Of a stretch of 64,000 bases of DNA, positions 12,572 through 24,378 are shown in pieces. Where the stretch lies: NCBI RefSeq assembly GCF_910589235.1, contig NC_060956.1:3580400-3644399 (forward strand). The letters run 5' to 3'. Source of the DNA: Vespa crabro. Taxonomy: Eukaryota; Arthropoda; Insecta; Hymenoptera; Vespidae. The notes below the pieces were generated by a model. That model searched no databases. It was not told the DNA's origin and saw only the letters and a program-made list of their open reading frames with translations. Each line of letters begins with the position of its first letter. Positions within the stretch are counted from its first letter, which is position 1. A program made the position numbers and the translations under genes.

Positions 12572-14210
12572 TTATTTACTTTGTTTAATTTGATTAGTTT
12601 TCTTAGATTTGGCTTCAATTTTATCCTCCAATTTATGAATCAACTCATCCAACTCGATCTAAACATAAAATGAGAGAAATAATATTTACAATATTAATTA
12701 TATACAAATAAAAGTTATATATATATATATGAATAAATAATATATATATTTACCTCACTATATGTGTACATTAATGTACAGCTTTTCAAAATTGGTTTAT
12801 TTTTGGTAAGCAATTGTAACGCGTGTACTAAACAATAAACACTATCATCTTGCGAATCATTTACCAAAGATACAAATAAATTAGCTCTACAAGTTTCACA
12901 CTCAAAATCTCCATCATCTTCCTTCACCTTTTTCCCTTTTCCACGTTTGCCGCTATCAGGTAAAGGTAATCTTTCTTTATTGGTGAGACCCAAAAATTTT
13001 AATTGCTTACGATGTTCAATTTCTCTTTCACGAATTTTTATAACGCTTGGTAAAATCTGAAGTACAAAATTTATTTAAAACAAAAATATATATTTTTAAA
13101 AAATGTAGATTATATAAAAATTATAATTTTTACCTGTTTCAATATATCTATATTAGATCGTGAATCATTAATAATATTAAACAATAATCTTTCAAATGAA
13201 AAAATTGAGGGCTCACAACTGTCTTGTATGTCCTGGAATAAATTGTATAAATATATACATATCATAAATCTATTATACAAAATATATGAACATACATTCT
13301 AATACATACTTTGAATACTTGTTCTGCAGTTTCTAGCCAAGAAGGCTGTGCAAAGTAAACACTTTCTGATACCACATATCCTGTACATATACTAGATGTA
13401 AACGCTTTTGGAAATACAATAATAAATTGTCCAGGCTCTTGAACTGTCTGACACAAAGACACACCATTGCTGACTAACAATTCTGGTGGTACCATAGCAG
13501 TGTCAGAGGGTAACCATATAGTTTTGTTTTTACAATATTGTGGTACCATTTTTGTTAAAGCTTCCTTAAAATTATTGTTGTGTTCGTCTGGTATACCATA
13601 CCATATTTTTTTAGCACCTGTATGTAAATACTCGATCCATGGAAGGCCATGAGGATCACGATACCAGCAGCAAGCAGTGAATAACATACCAACGTGTAAT
13701 GTTGGTACAGTTACTCCTAAAAAATAAAATTTATATATATATATATATATATAAATTTTATTAAAATTTATATATAATATATTTTATAAATAAAAATATA
13801 TATATATATATAGTATTAAAATAATTGTAATTGTATATATAAAATAATAATTTTATTCCCTACCCATTAATGGTCCTAAAGCTCTTAATACCGATCCTGC
13901 ATTATTTGTAAGAACTTTGAGATTCCATGGATGTCTTGCAAATGGACTATTTTTGGCAACAGAAAAGCCAAAACCACGACCGCTTGAATCAATACTCGCT
14001 GCATGCACACAGATATGACGCTTTCTTTCTGTTACATGTTTCCAAAATGCAGATTCAACTTCATCCGCAGATGCTCCCTCAGACTCATTTCCGGAACGTT
14101 GGTTTTCTCCGAACCACATGCGTTGAGTATTTCGTGCAATTCGGTAGAAGGCATTCAAAGGCATATTCCTGCCCTTTAATATATGTTTAAAATATAATAA
14201 AAGTAATGTG

Positions 14211-14271
<61 letters not shown>

Positions 14272-17200
14272 TAAATAACATTTAGATGTAGAGAAATATA
14301 AATAACATTTTACTTAACTGATAATTAGAGAGTTAGTGTATGAAAATAAAAGTAATAAAAAAAATCAAATAATTTTTATAATAAAATCTTAATATATTGT
14401 GATCTCATATTGCAACTTTGCCATATACTTTGTCATTTAGATATTTGAACAATTAAAACAATATAATTATCTACTTCGATCGTACTTTCACAATGCACTC
14501 CTCAATTTCATCTGAAGTGTCATCATCTTCTTCTTCTTCATTATCAGTTGCAGATGTATCTTGCATTTGCAATGTTTTATTTTCTCTTTTTAACCATTCA
14601 GCTTCAACTTCGTCAAATAATTTACTTCGTTCCTCTGTGAAAGGAATAATTTATAAGGTGTATATTTAAATAGAATTATATAAAAATGATTATATATTTT
14701 CTTAATATATTATAATTATACCTGGTGACAATGTATCATATGGCAATAAATATTTACAATAAATATCATCTAATTTTGTAACACGATCTTGTGCAGATTT
14801 CGGTATTTTCATTCCATCTGCCACCTTTTGCCACTTTTTCTTTTCAATAACTTCTTTCAAACCACCTAAACTTTGAACGGTTTGATATAGATGTGGCAAA
14901 TCAACTTCCATGCCACCTATCTGAAATGATTGCGAATAGAAAATAAGAAAATATGTATGTATAGGTGAATCCTTTTCTACAAAACATAAAGTAAATAAAA
15001 AAATATTCTTTACCCATGGTGGACGAGTAAGCGTTATACTTTGTGTCGCTAAATACTTTTTTATAGCCATCATTTCCTTCACATTAGGGCCCCATCTATG
15101 TAGCATGCGATGTACATATTGATTGTATGCAGTAAATCGCATATCGTCAGATACTTTACATTCTGGCTACAATAAAAATATTTTGATTCAATTATTATAT
15201 TATTAATAACATCATCCTTACTTTTATTTATTTTTAATAATTATATAATAAATCATATAGAGTTAGTATTGAGATTACCTTAAAATTAGGAGGTGGAATA
15301 ACTCTGCAAATTCCATACTTTTCAACAGCAGGTCTAATTTTGTCTATATACTCCAAAGGATCCTGAAAATCTTTTTCTGATGGATGAAACGTTGGTGCTT
15401 CTACCAGACATGCTTCACTACTTGAAATTTTTCCACTTGAGAGTGTACTATTAGTTATGGCAGATATGTCAGATCCCTTTTGTCGTGATTTTGCTTGAGA
15501 TCTAAAGATTATTTAATATATCTAAGAACATGGATCATATAATATAAAATAATTAAAATAAAGTGGATGTTAATATACCATTTTACCTCTTGCCTATTTT
15601 AATGGAGTCCACAGACGATTTTCTTTCTCTCTGATTTTTTGGCAATTTAACAATTTTTTCTGTAATATTGCTCAACTTTGTTGTATTATTTTGTTTATTT
15701 GTTCCTGATACTACATCTTGAGATTTTGTTGGTGAAGGTGTAGAAAACTCAGACGTGACAACAGTTGGAGCCATTATTAAATTAGTAGTATTCGATGCAA
15801 TGTTTGATGCAACGTTTAATGCAACGTTTGATGTAAGGTTTGACGTAACATTTGATGCGGTGTTTGATCCGGTCGATGACGTAGATTGAATTGAACCTTC
15901 TGCTGTTAATATGGTAGAATTTTGTGTTGCACGAGTTGTTGGTTGTACTGTTCCTACAGGAGGACAACGAGCGATCGATAGAGGTGGCTTAGTAACTAAT
16001 TTTGCACGTAGAAGTACTCTTTGATTAGGTCCAGTTGGTCCTTCTGTACCCAATTTAACAGCGACACCTTGTATTAATTGTTGACTTGGAATTAAGTTGG
16101 GACCAGCTCTTGTAACTGCTTGCAATGGAATGTAAAACAATTGACCGTCATTGTCAGTATTCATATTACTATTGTCAGTCTGAGTAGATATCTCCATGCT
16201 TTTTTGTTGAGTCACATTTGTTTCTTCTTGCTCTTGTTTTTGCACACAGTCATCAAAATTAACTTGAACAGCTATTGAAGTGCTACAATTTACATCACTC
16301 CAAGAAGTAGTCAATTTATCGAGGGATAAAACTTGTACATTAGTCAAATTTGCAAAATTTTGAGGCAGCTCAAGTTTGTTTAAGTTTAATGATGCATTTG
16401 GTGGATTTTTTATTTCATTATTTTCAAGTTCCATTGTGGTACTTGTGGCTGTGGCAGTAGTAGTATTATTTGTAGCAGTATTATTTGTTACAGTACTAAC
16501 GATATTAGTAGTAGTGACAGTGGTGGTAGTAGCAATTATACTAGGGCTAACAACTTCATCTTGATCTTTTAATACATTAGGATGATTCTTCGTAACTTCG
16601 TCTGTTGTTTCATACATTTTTTGTTCCGATATGTTCACATCTACAGATGACTTAGTACAATCACGAAATTTTCTTCTGAAAGGTGTATTAACAGGTACTT
16701 CAGTATCACTTTCAAATGCATAAACACTACTCTCATTTTCAGGAGAAAATGCATTGGAATTAGTTGTAACTTTTCTTTCCTTAATCTTAGGTAAAAATCC
16801 TTTTCGTGCCTGAAATATCGATTTTTTTTCTCCTTGTGATTTCTTCTCTGTAGAATTGTTAATAGTAGATTCTATTAAAGTTAAATCTGATTTGATAACT
16901 TTTCCACTATATCCACCAAAAGATGAAGCTTTATGTAATTTAATATTATCTTCTTTAATGACATCTTTCATACTATTATCTAATTTAATCTTATTATTTT
17001 GTATATTTTGATATTTAAGGTCCATAATTTGAGTATCCAATAAGAATGAAGAAGTATGTTTTTCCTGTAGTATTAGATGATCCTTTGAGTTTGCTTTATC
17101 AACTAATTTAGAAAGTGTTACATTAACAGGTCTTACTAAATGTTGAATTTTGGTCGGTATAGATAAATGTGAAACATCTGTTTTCAATTTATCTGTATTA

Positions 17201-20175
17201 ATAATAGGTTCGTTATATTTAAAACTAGGTATATTTTCCATTTCTAATTTACTTTCTTCCTTGGCTAATGAACTTTCATTTAGCCACTTTTCAATTTGTT
17301 CAGTAGACATATTGACCCTTTCTTTTCTCATGTGCAAAGCCGACAAAGGTATATCAACAATATTTTTAGATTGCATAGTTTCATGATTACATTGATTTTC
17401 TTTCGTTTTCTGTAACATTGGTATCTGCAACTGAACTGAAGTAGGTAAATCTGATGCTGTTTCCTGCTCTTGTATGGTTGTAATTGGCGAAGAAGTACTA
17501 TTTCTTGAAACATTATTTTTTTGTACCAGTAATGAATTTTCATCACGCGATGCATTTTGTATTTTAACTGCATACGAATTACCATCTTCTTCTTCGTTGA
17601 CAAGAAGATTCGCGTTTGCGTGTGTATTACATGAATTTAATACCGTTGAAATAGCTTTTTTAGTAAACCCACGAAATGATTCCTCATCATCTGATATTTT
17701 AGATATATCTAATTTAGTACCGCACATCTTTGTACAGCATTCATTACTCTCTTTAATTTTTTCAGGAGTATTAATATTTAATTTGTCTTCATTACTGCAG
17801 GTCTTCTTCTTTCTTAATTTATTCAAAATCATGCCTAATGTTTCTTCATCCGAACCAGAATTCTCTTCATTATTATTCTTTTTTATATCTTTTTGATTAG
17901 ATTCATCTGGCTTATTTGTTAATTCTTTAGTAACAACTTGATTACGTTTACGTTTTAATGTTAATTTATCTTTATTAGATTTCGCTAAATTTTGATTTTT
18001 TATTTTAGAGTTTGTATTATTTTGGGACTCTTTTGTAACTACATTTTTAGAAGAAGACCTAAGACTACGACTTATAGGTTTGTTTAATTTACCTAAACTT
18101 TGTCTGGTAATAGGTCTTGCGTTATTAGTTTCGACAGACTTCTCTGACTCTTCATCACTTTCCGTTTCAGAATATTTTTGCACTTTTACTAATCTTTTAC
18201 TTTTAAGAGCAATTTTATTAGATACATCTTTATCTGAACGTTTAGTCATATTAGTAGGAGCAATGGATCTTGTATCTTTAGTTTTTCCAGCAGGTTTATT
18301 TCCAGGCTGTTTGATTTTAGTTTTAATTTCATTTTCTGTTTGGTTTATTTTACGAGCACTTGGTAACTCTGGAAAACTCTCAACAGAAAGATTATCATCA
18401 TTATCTAAATCAGGACTCACTAATTTTCTTCCAAGAATTTCCATGTAAACTGCTGCTGCTTCTTTAGTCTTTCTCGTGGGTCTACGCGAAAGATCTTTTG
18501 GAGATGTTCGCTGACTATGAGATCGAGTTACTCTTCGCATTTCCGTTTTACTTCTAGTACATATACTTTTCTGTACTGGTTTTTGCATTGCACGTTTCAT
18601 ATGTGAAATTGATTTCTCTAAAGATAACTCTTCTTCATCATTCATTGAATCTTGATTAGATGTATCACTATTTCTCTCTTTTATAATAATTTTTCTCTTT
18701 GGCTTTACTAAAACAGGTTTGGTTCTAGAAGATTCCTTTTTAGATTTATTTATGAGAGAACTGCTTCTTAAGCTGTGCCTTTTGCTCTCAAATTTAGTAC
18801 GAAATTTATTAGAAGTCAATGTACTTCCTGGTTTCAATACAGTTCGTTCTGAACACGATCTTGTACGTATAATACAAGAACTTTTAAATTTTCTTTTAAT
18901 CCTCTGTTTTGCAAGACGTTGTTCTTGATATTTTTTCTTCAGTGCCTGAACCGTACAAGCTGTAGTTTTAAATTTATTAACATTTTTCTGAATTTCATTA
19001 GGCACATCTTTTTTTTCTGTTACAAGAGCTTTTACTTTATTAATATTTTTTTGATTCGATAAATCAGATTTTTGTTCTGTCACTAGGGTAGTTGAAGATG
19101 TATTCTTTCCTGCTGCATTAGATGAAAATTTAGGAGTTTGTTTTTCCTTTTTGGTTCCAATATTAAAAAAATTCAGACTTGGTGGCAAAAGTGACGTTCC
19201 TGAATAAAATTATAAAATGAATCCAGTTTATAAATGAATATTAATTATTCAGAATTAGTAATGAGATATTATTTAGCAAAGAAATATTATTTAAAATATA
19301 ATAAAACTACCTCGAAAACACAAAAATGTTAGAAAGTCTTCTGTATTAGGACGTTTATGTGTAATCAATTCTGTTATAACAGCAGGCTTAGCTTTCTCTT
19401 TATCCTTTATTGGTGTAGGTGGTAGATTAAAAACTGTTGTTGCACCTTGTGCAAATTTCCTTTGTGCATGAACTTTAGCTCTGAAATAAAAGATTATTAA
19501 ATACTATAAGTTTTCCTATAGTTTACGATATTGAACTATAAGATTTAAAATTCTTCATGAATAATAAATAATCTTTCATATAGTTTATTATATAATAAAC
19601 ACTTTAGGAAAACATTTCACTATAAACACAATGATCGTTAAGAAAAGGTATTTACTATGATAAAATTCAATTTATAATTTTCTCTTTTATTACTATAATG
19701 TATGTATGACGTATATATAATTCTAATACGTCAAATGATATATTATCTTTGAAGTATGAAATTACATGCAAAAATATAGTTCATATTTTTAACACTTGTC
19801 AGTCAATGCTGTCGTTCGATTGAAATCTAGAATGATATTATTTTAAATATAGACACTGATTACTGTTATCTGTTTATTTATTTATAATAAAATATTTAAT
19901 TATAAATATAATGCAAATATATTCCATATCATATTCATGATACTATGTAACATATGTAAACTAGATTGGCAGTAGATAAAAAAAAAAAAAACTTTTTCTT
20001 TTTTAGCAGTTATACAACTTCTAAATAACAAAAAGTTATTTTTATTCGAAAAAAAAAAAAAGAAAAAAAAAAGAATATTTTAATTTTACCTTTTCGGCGA
20101 TTCCGAAACGGGCTCCATGAGATCAACCAGATCACCTTCCTTCCTTTTTCTCTTATCATTTCGACTTAAAACCAT
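12572..20175 (-). CDS. Jarid2: Jarid2: JmjN/ARID/JmjC chromatin protein, PRC2 cofactor
   Basis: Twelve minus-strand coding exons: 20090-20175, 19311-19480, 15587-19199, 15279-15501, 15014-15166, 14722-14920, 14486-14634, 13864-14173, 13310-13716, 13134-13232, 12754-13056 and 12572-12658. They total 5799 nt, 1932 aa, in frame throughout. The N-terminal conserved block (AKVHAQRKFAQG ... TEDFLTFLC) is diagnostic of Jarid2. A 3.6-kb exon encodes a long disordered Ser/Thr/Asn/Lys-rich region. Then come JmjN (PTFHPSEKDFQDPLEYI, about residue 1325), ARID (about 1365-1480), an acidic patch, JmjC (about 1530-1770) and a C5HC2 zinc finger (CETCRAN, about 1838). In the JmjC fold the iron ligands are replaced (see findings), as expected for a non-catalytic Jarid2. 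It recruits and tunes PRC2 in the nucleus. Symbol by homology. Confidence 0.95.
14206..14267. repeat. (AT)n microsatellite in a Jarid2 intron
   Basis: About 60 bp of alternating TA between the Jarid2 exons at 13864-14173 and 14486-14634. Confidence 0.92.
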
Positions 20176-20292
20176 TTCTAAATTCACAGCACGAGTATAA
20201 TAATTCCGTATGTTAATCAGTTCAAGTTATACCGAGAGATATATGTACATATATATACATGTTTATATTATATATTATATATATATTTATAA

Positions 20293-20361
<69 letters not shown>

Positions 20362-21702
20362 AATTAAGATTATCGTAATATATGTATCGTATGTATGTAT
20401 GTATGTATGTATATATGGATGTGTGTGTATCTGTATGTGTATGTATGTATGTATGTATATATATATATATATAAATTAGCTAGTAATATTTAAATATTTA
20501 AAAAATACACATTTTTATATATATGCATTAACGAACACATTTCTTTGTGAACAAAATTTAAATACTTTTGAATGATTTAAAAGGAAACGAAAAAGTTTAA
20601 CAGTCACATTATCTGCACAATCGTAAATAAACAATGGAAATTAGTAGCAAAGCAAATAACAAGTACTATTTTATAACAGTACTTAAAAGGATTACAAAAA
20701 ATCGATGGATTCATCTTGTACGCTATTTTTATATATATAGATATATAGATATATATAGAGATATATAGATATATATGTACGTACATATATACATATATCT
20801 ATTAAAAATTAATCACTCATTTATATTTTTACTAAAACCAAAATAAATTTAATGATACGAAAACTCAATAAGTATACACTGTCTTTTTCTCGAACCCACT
20901 TGCTACGATTGTTTATTATGCCACGAAAATCTAGTACCATGCTCTGACCATTGATCGAAGCAAACATAGACTAACATGTTATATGAAAATTTTGATAAAA
21001 GAATTTTTATAAGCGATCTGATTGGTCAATGATCTTTCCTATATTCATGTAGAATTTAGGATTGAAAATACAATTGTTTTATTAAAGAAAATAATCTATA
21101 TTAACTTAGTACGACTAATTCATTCAAAATAAATAATAATAATATATTAAATAGTTTATATTTTAAAAGCAACTACATGCTGACCAAAATATACAATCAG
21201 CGCTTCCTATCAAGGTTAGGCAATACTACCAGAGAGTTAATGAAAACGCGCGACAATTGAAATAGACCTCTTTATACATATTGGGTACATTTAATACAAC
21301 AATTACGTTAAATATTTTTTTATTTTATAACACATGTTAAATTATTATTTTATAATAGCAAGGAAATATATTTAAAATAATTTCTATTAAAAATCTCAAA
21401 GGTTTATATAAAATAGGTGAAAATATTCATTAATGCAATTTCTTCAAATAAATAATTATCTTATAAATCAATTCGATCACAAGATATTTGCTGAATCTTT
21501 TTGAAAATTATTAACAAAATAATCATGTTGAATTAATTTAATCGTTTATATTAAAAATCATAAGTTCGTTTAGTTATGATTTCTTTCGAGTTTTTTCCGC
21601 AAAATTGCATAGAAGTCGTGTAATGCCGATATATAGTACCGCACTTATGTATATATGTATGTATGTATTTATGTGTGTGTGTACGTAGATGCTTCAATTT
21701 AT
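20176..21702. other. Jarid2 upstream region with AT/GT microsatellites
   Basis: It begins with the Jarid2 5' UTR/promoter. A compound (AT)n, (GTAT)n and (TG)n microsatellite fills about 20235-20475 and an (AGAT/AT)n tract about 20735-20800. The section 20890-21050 is less repetitive and could hold the Jarid2 start site. The part at 21640-21702 is a GTAT/TG-rich tract next to the neuropeptide stop codon. No gene seen. Confidence 0.5.
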
Positions 21703-22421
21703 TCATTCTCCTATCGTATTACAAAAGCGTAATATCCTTGGTATGTAAGATCGTTCGTCCTTGTTACCACTCGTTGCAGCCGCTAACATGTCCGAGCATA
21801 TAGAGAATAATTCGTTCCTGATTAAAAAAGAAAAACGAAAGTATTTCATTTATAAATTATTATAATTAAATTATTATATTAAAAAATCGATAGATTATAA
21901 TCGAATTATTTAATAGCATCAAATTTTCTTTCTATTGTCTTTATCTTTTAAATTAAATATCATTTTTAAATTATAAAATTCGGTCAAGACAAACATATAT
22001 TTCACATTTACATATCTAATTCGTATATTATTAATTATTACCTGATAATATTCAAAGTGTTTGCTTCTTCGTAGAATCGACCAGGATGAATATTTTTTAT
22101 ATCCGATCGACCAAATCGAATAACAATATCCGGCGATTTCCATCGTGGATGTCTATCAACTTTCACTTCTTCCGTATCAGTGTCCATACCGTTCTCAGAT
22201 TGGCTACGGCCGTATCTTATGAATGACTGGCCCTTTTCACTTCGACGTTCTTTCGAATCTTGTCCTTCAGAATTATCGACTCTTTGTCTTTTTAAAATGT
22301 ACTCAAATTCATTTAATTTGTCGCCATCAAGGGAGGTTACAAGCGAAGAAGATATTATACATTTGAAGCATATACAGATTAATATGTATGTCGATAGAAG
22401 AGATCTCTGTAATAGAAACAT
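21703..22421 (-). CDS. Amidated RF/RY-amide neuropeptide precursor (FMRFamide-like)
   Basis: Two exons on the minus strand, 22042-22421 and 21703-21817 (495 nt, 164 aa). The junction is CAG|GTAAT to a strong polypyrimidine TTTAATCAG|G. The start gives a clear signal peptide: a basic N-terminus, hydrophobic core, and cleavage likely after about residue 25-28. Two amidation/processing sites are visible. One is GQSFIRY-GR (about residues 65-73), released after basic residues to give ...SFIRYamide. The other is WKSPDIVIRF-GR (about 93-104), giving ...IVIRFamide. The spacers are acidic, as is usual for prohormones. From memory, bee FMRFamide-like peptides end in FIRYamide and VIRFamide, which fits. 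The exon-2 tail (IPRILRF) has no Gly-Arg, so no third amide is predicted. It is secreted by neurons and acts on GPCRs. Confidence 0.82.
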
Positions 22422-23165
22422 TTTACACGTTTAAAAGTATTAACTTTACTCGTCCATATTTCATATCGCAAACTACGTTTAAAACTTTAAATTTGTTTAT
22501 AGGACAAGTAAAATGAGGATAAAAAAAAAAAACGAGAGCGTTTATTTATTGCACGAGTTTATGAAAGTTCAATTCTCGAACAAGTTAGAAAAGGTTTTTC
22601 TCGATGTTCGTTATGAATTTATAGTTTTTTTTCGAATTATCACAATCAAAAGTATTTTTCTATTTACTTTTTTCCATAGTTCTTTACTTCATTTGATAAT
22701 AACAGGTCCTTTTATTTCCAGCGAAATACAAAATGGACGTAGGCGTATGTATTCTCTTCTATCGTTGCGATCTCTTGGGACCTACTTTGATAATTCGATC
22801 AAAACTTATTCATAATGAATAAAACAATATATTCTCTCTAACTTTACTGAATATACATACGAACATCAATTATTATTATCATTTATTAAATAACTTTTGA
22901 TAAATTCAAAATTATTCAAATAATCAATAATCAATGAATATTGTGTTAAAAAATTGAAATTCGTTGTAACAAAAATTGTTTATAAAAAAAAATATATAAA
23001 AACTATATATTAAATGATATTTAAGCTTAGTAGTAAACTACGCAAATGTATCTTGTTACGCTTAATTTCTATTATTAATTACTTGGAGACATGTACGCAC
23101 GCACCCCCATATCCATATATTTAATGACATGAAATCGGATCTAAACAGTCTATAAACTAGTCACT

Positions 23166-23272
23166 ATATATATATATACATATATATACACATATATATA
23201 TATATATATATACATATATATACATATATACATATATACATATATATAGGCATACATATATATATATACACA
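23166..23272. repeat. AT/CATA microsatellite
   Basis: Alternating TA with interspersed CATA units over about 107 bp. Confidence 0.85.
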
Positions 23273-23546
23273 TTTATTATTCTAAAGTAATAAAATTTCG
23301 AATTGTATTTAAGCAAAGGCAATTATTGAATAAATAAACATAAAAAAAAATGTTGAAGATATTAAATATTATCAGACAAATGTATCTTTTTTATATTTTA
23401 AGGTAACTTCCCTATTACATCATAAATATCGAAGCTGATCGAAAAAACGAAGATAAACTTCAGGAAATGATATAAATTTTAAATTAAAAAAGATAAACAA
23501 ATGTAACAAGAAATGGTATTTAGAGAAGAATATAGCGACTCACCAT

Positions 23547-23902
23547 TGTTGCAGATCGAAAAGAAAGTCCTCAAAAAGAATAGTAAAGTCTATCAACAAG
23601 TCCTCAAAAAGTAAAGTCTATCTACTTGAGGTATTGTGTTGTAGCCTGTTGGTGGTTGTTGTTGGAATGAGCGTCCTGGTATAGGGATGACACTCTTTAT
23701 ATAGGGATGTACCCTCGGCGCAGCCACCAAACCACCCTGCTGCGCTGGAGAGGAGATAGCTTCACCTGACTTATGATTGGCCACGCGTACAACACGATAC
23801 CTCTACATTATTTTGATTCAATTATACCGCTGACTACCGACCTACGTAATCTCCTTTATTATTTATGACTCTTGGTAAATAATAATCATCGGGGGTCTAA
23901 CA
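23547..23902 (-). mobile_element. LTR-like retroelement fragment or solo LTR (candidate)
   Basis: A block of distinctly higher G+C in very AT-rich surroundings. Read on the minus strand it starts TGTTAGACCC and ends CTGCAACA, so the termini are TGTT...AACA. It contains a TATATAAAG promoter-like box about two thirds along. A G6 run (a possible polypurine tract) lies about 37 bp outside the left end. TGG follows one base after the right end, as a primer-binding site would. The flanking 5 bp do not match as a target duplication, and no gag/pol coding is present. A different LTR start (TGACATTCTC, just after the G run) is also possible. Confidence 0.35.
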
Positions 23903-24323
23903 TGGATACCCGGCCAAGGAGAAATGACAAGGAGAATGTCATCCCCCCATATACTTTATGCTTCATTTAAACTGTTATACGTTTATGCACGTATAACCAT
24001 GCAGGAGCACTTACGGCTATTTCATGAATCCCGAATGATGTGCAACAGGTAGGATTGCCTTTGCCGAAGTAACAGGTATTCTACTAAACTTTTTCCCATT
24101 TTTCTACTCCTCTTCTTTACGATTATATTTCTGATAAAAAATTTACCCTGCTAATACAGCCTCGAATATCTTCAATTGAGGTAACATCTCCGGATGAGTT
24201 ATGTTTTTTTTAATTCTTTAAATGTTTACTTTACGTATAAACGTTTGTACATGACGTATTTACTCCAATTTCTATGCGAACTGATTAAATTCTTATTTAA
24301 ATGTCTCATTATTAAAAATACAT

Positions 24324-24326
<3 letters not shown>

Positions 24327-24378
<52 letters not shown>
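24327..24378. repeat. AAT trinucleotide microsatellite
   Basis: About 17 uninterrupted AAT units. The homopolymeric Asn or Leu frames read from it are artefacts. Confidence 0.92.

Noticed and set aside
16376..18928. Open frames on the plus strand opposite Jarid2
   Set aside because: Antisense shadows of the 3.6-kb Jarid2 exon.
23593..23784. 63-codon Pro/Gln-rich minus-strand frame
   Set aside because: It lies inside the LTR-like block, has no recognisable domain and uses no clear start.
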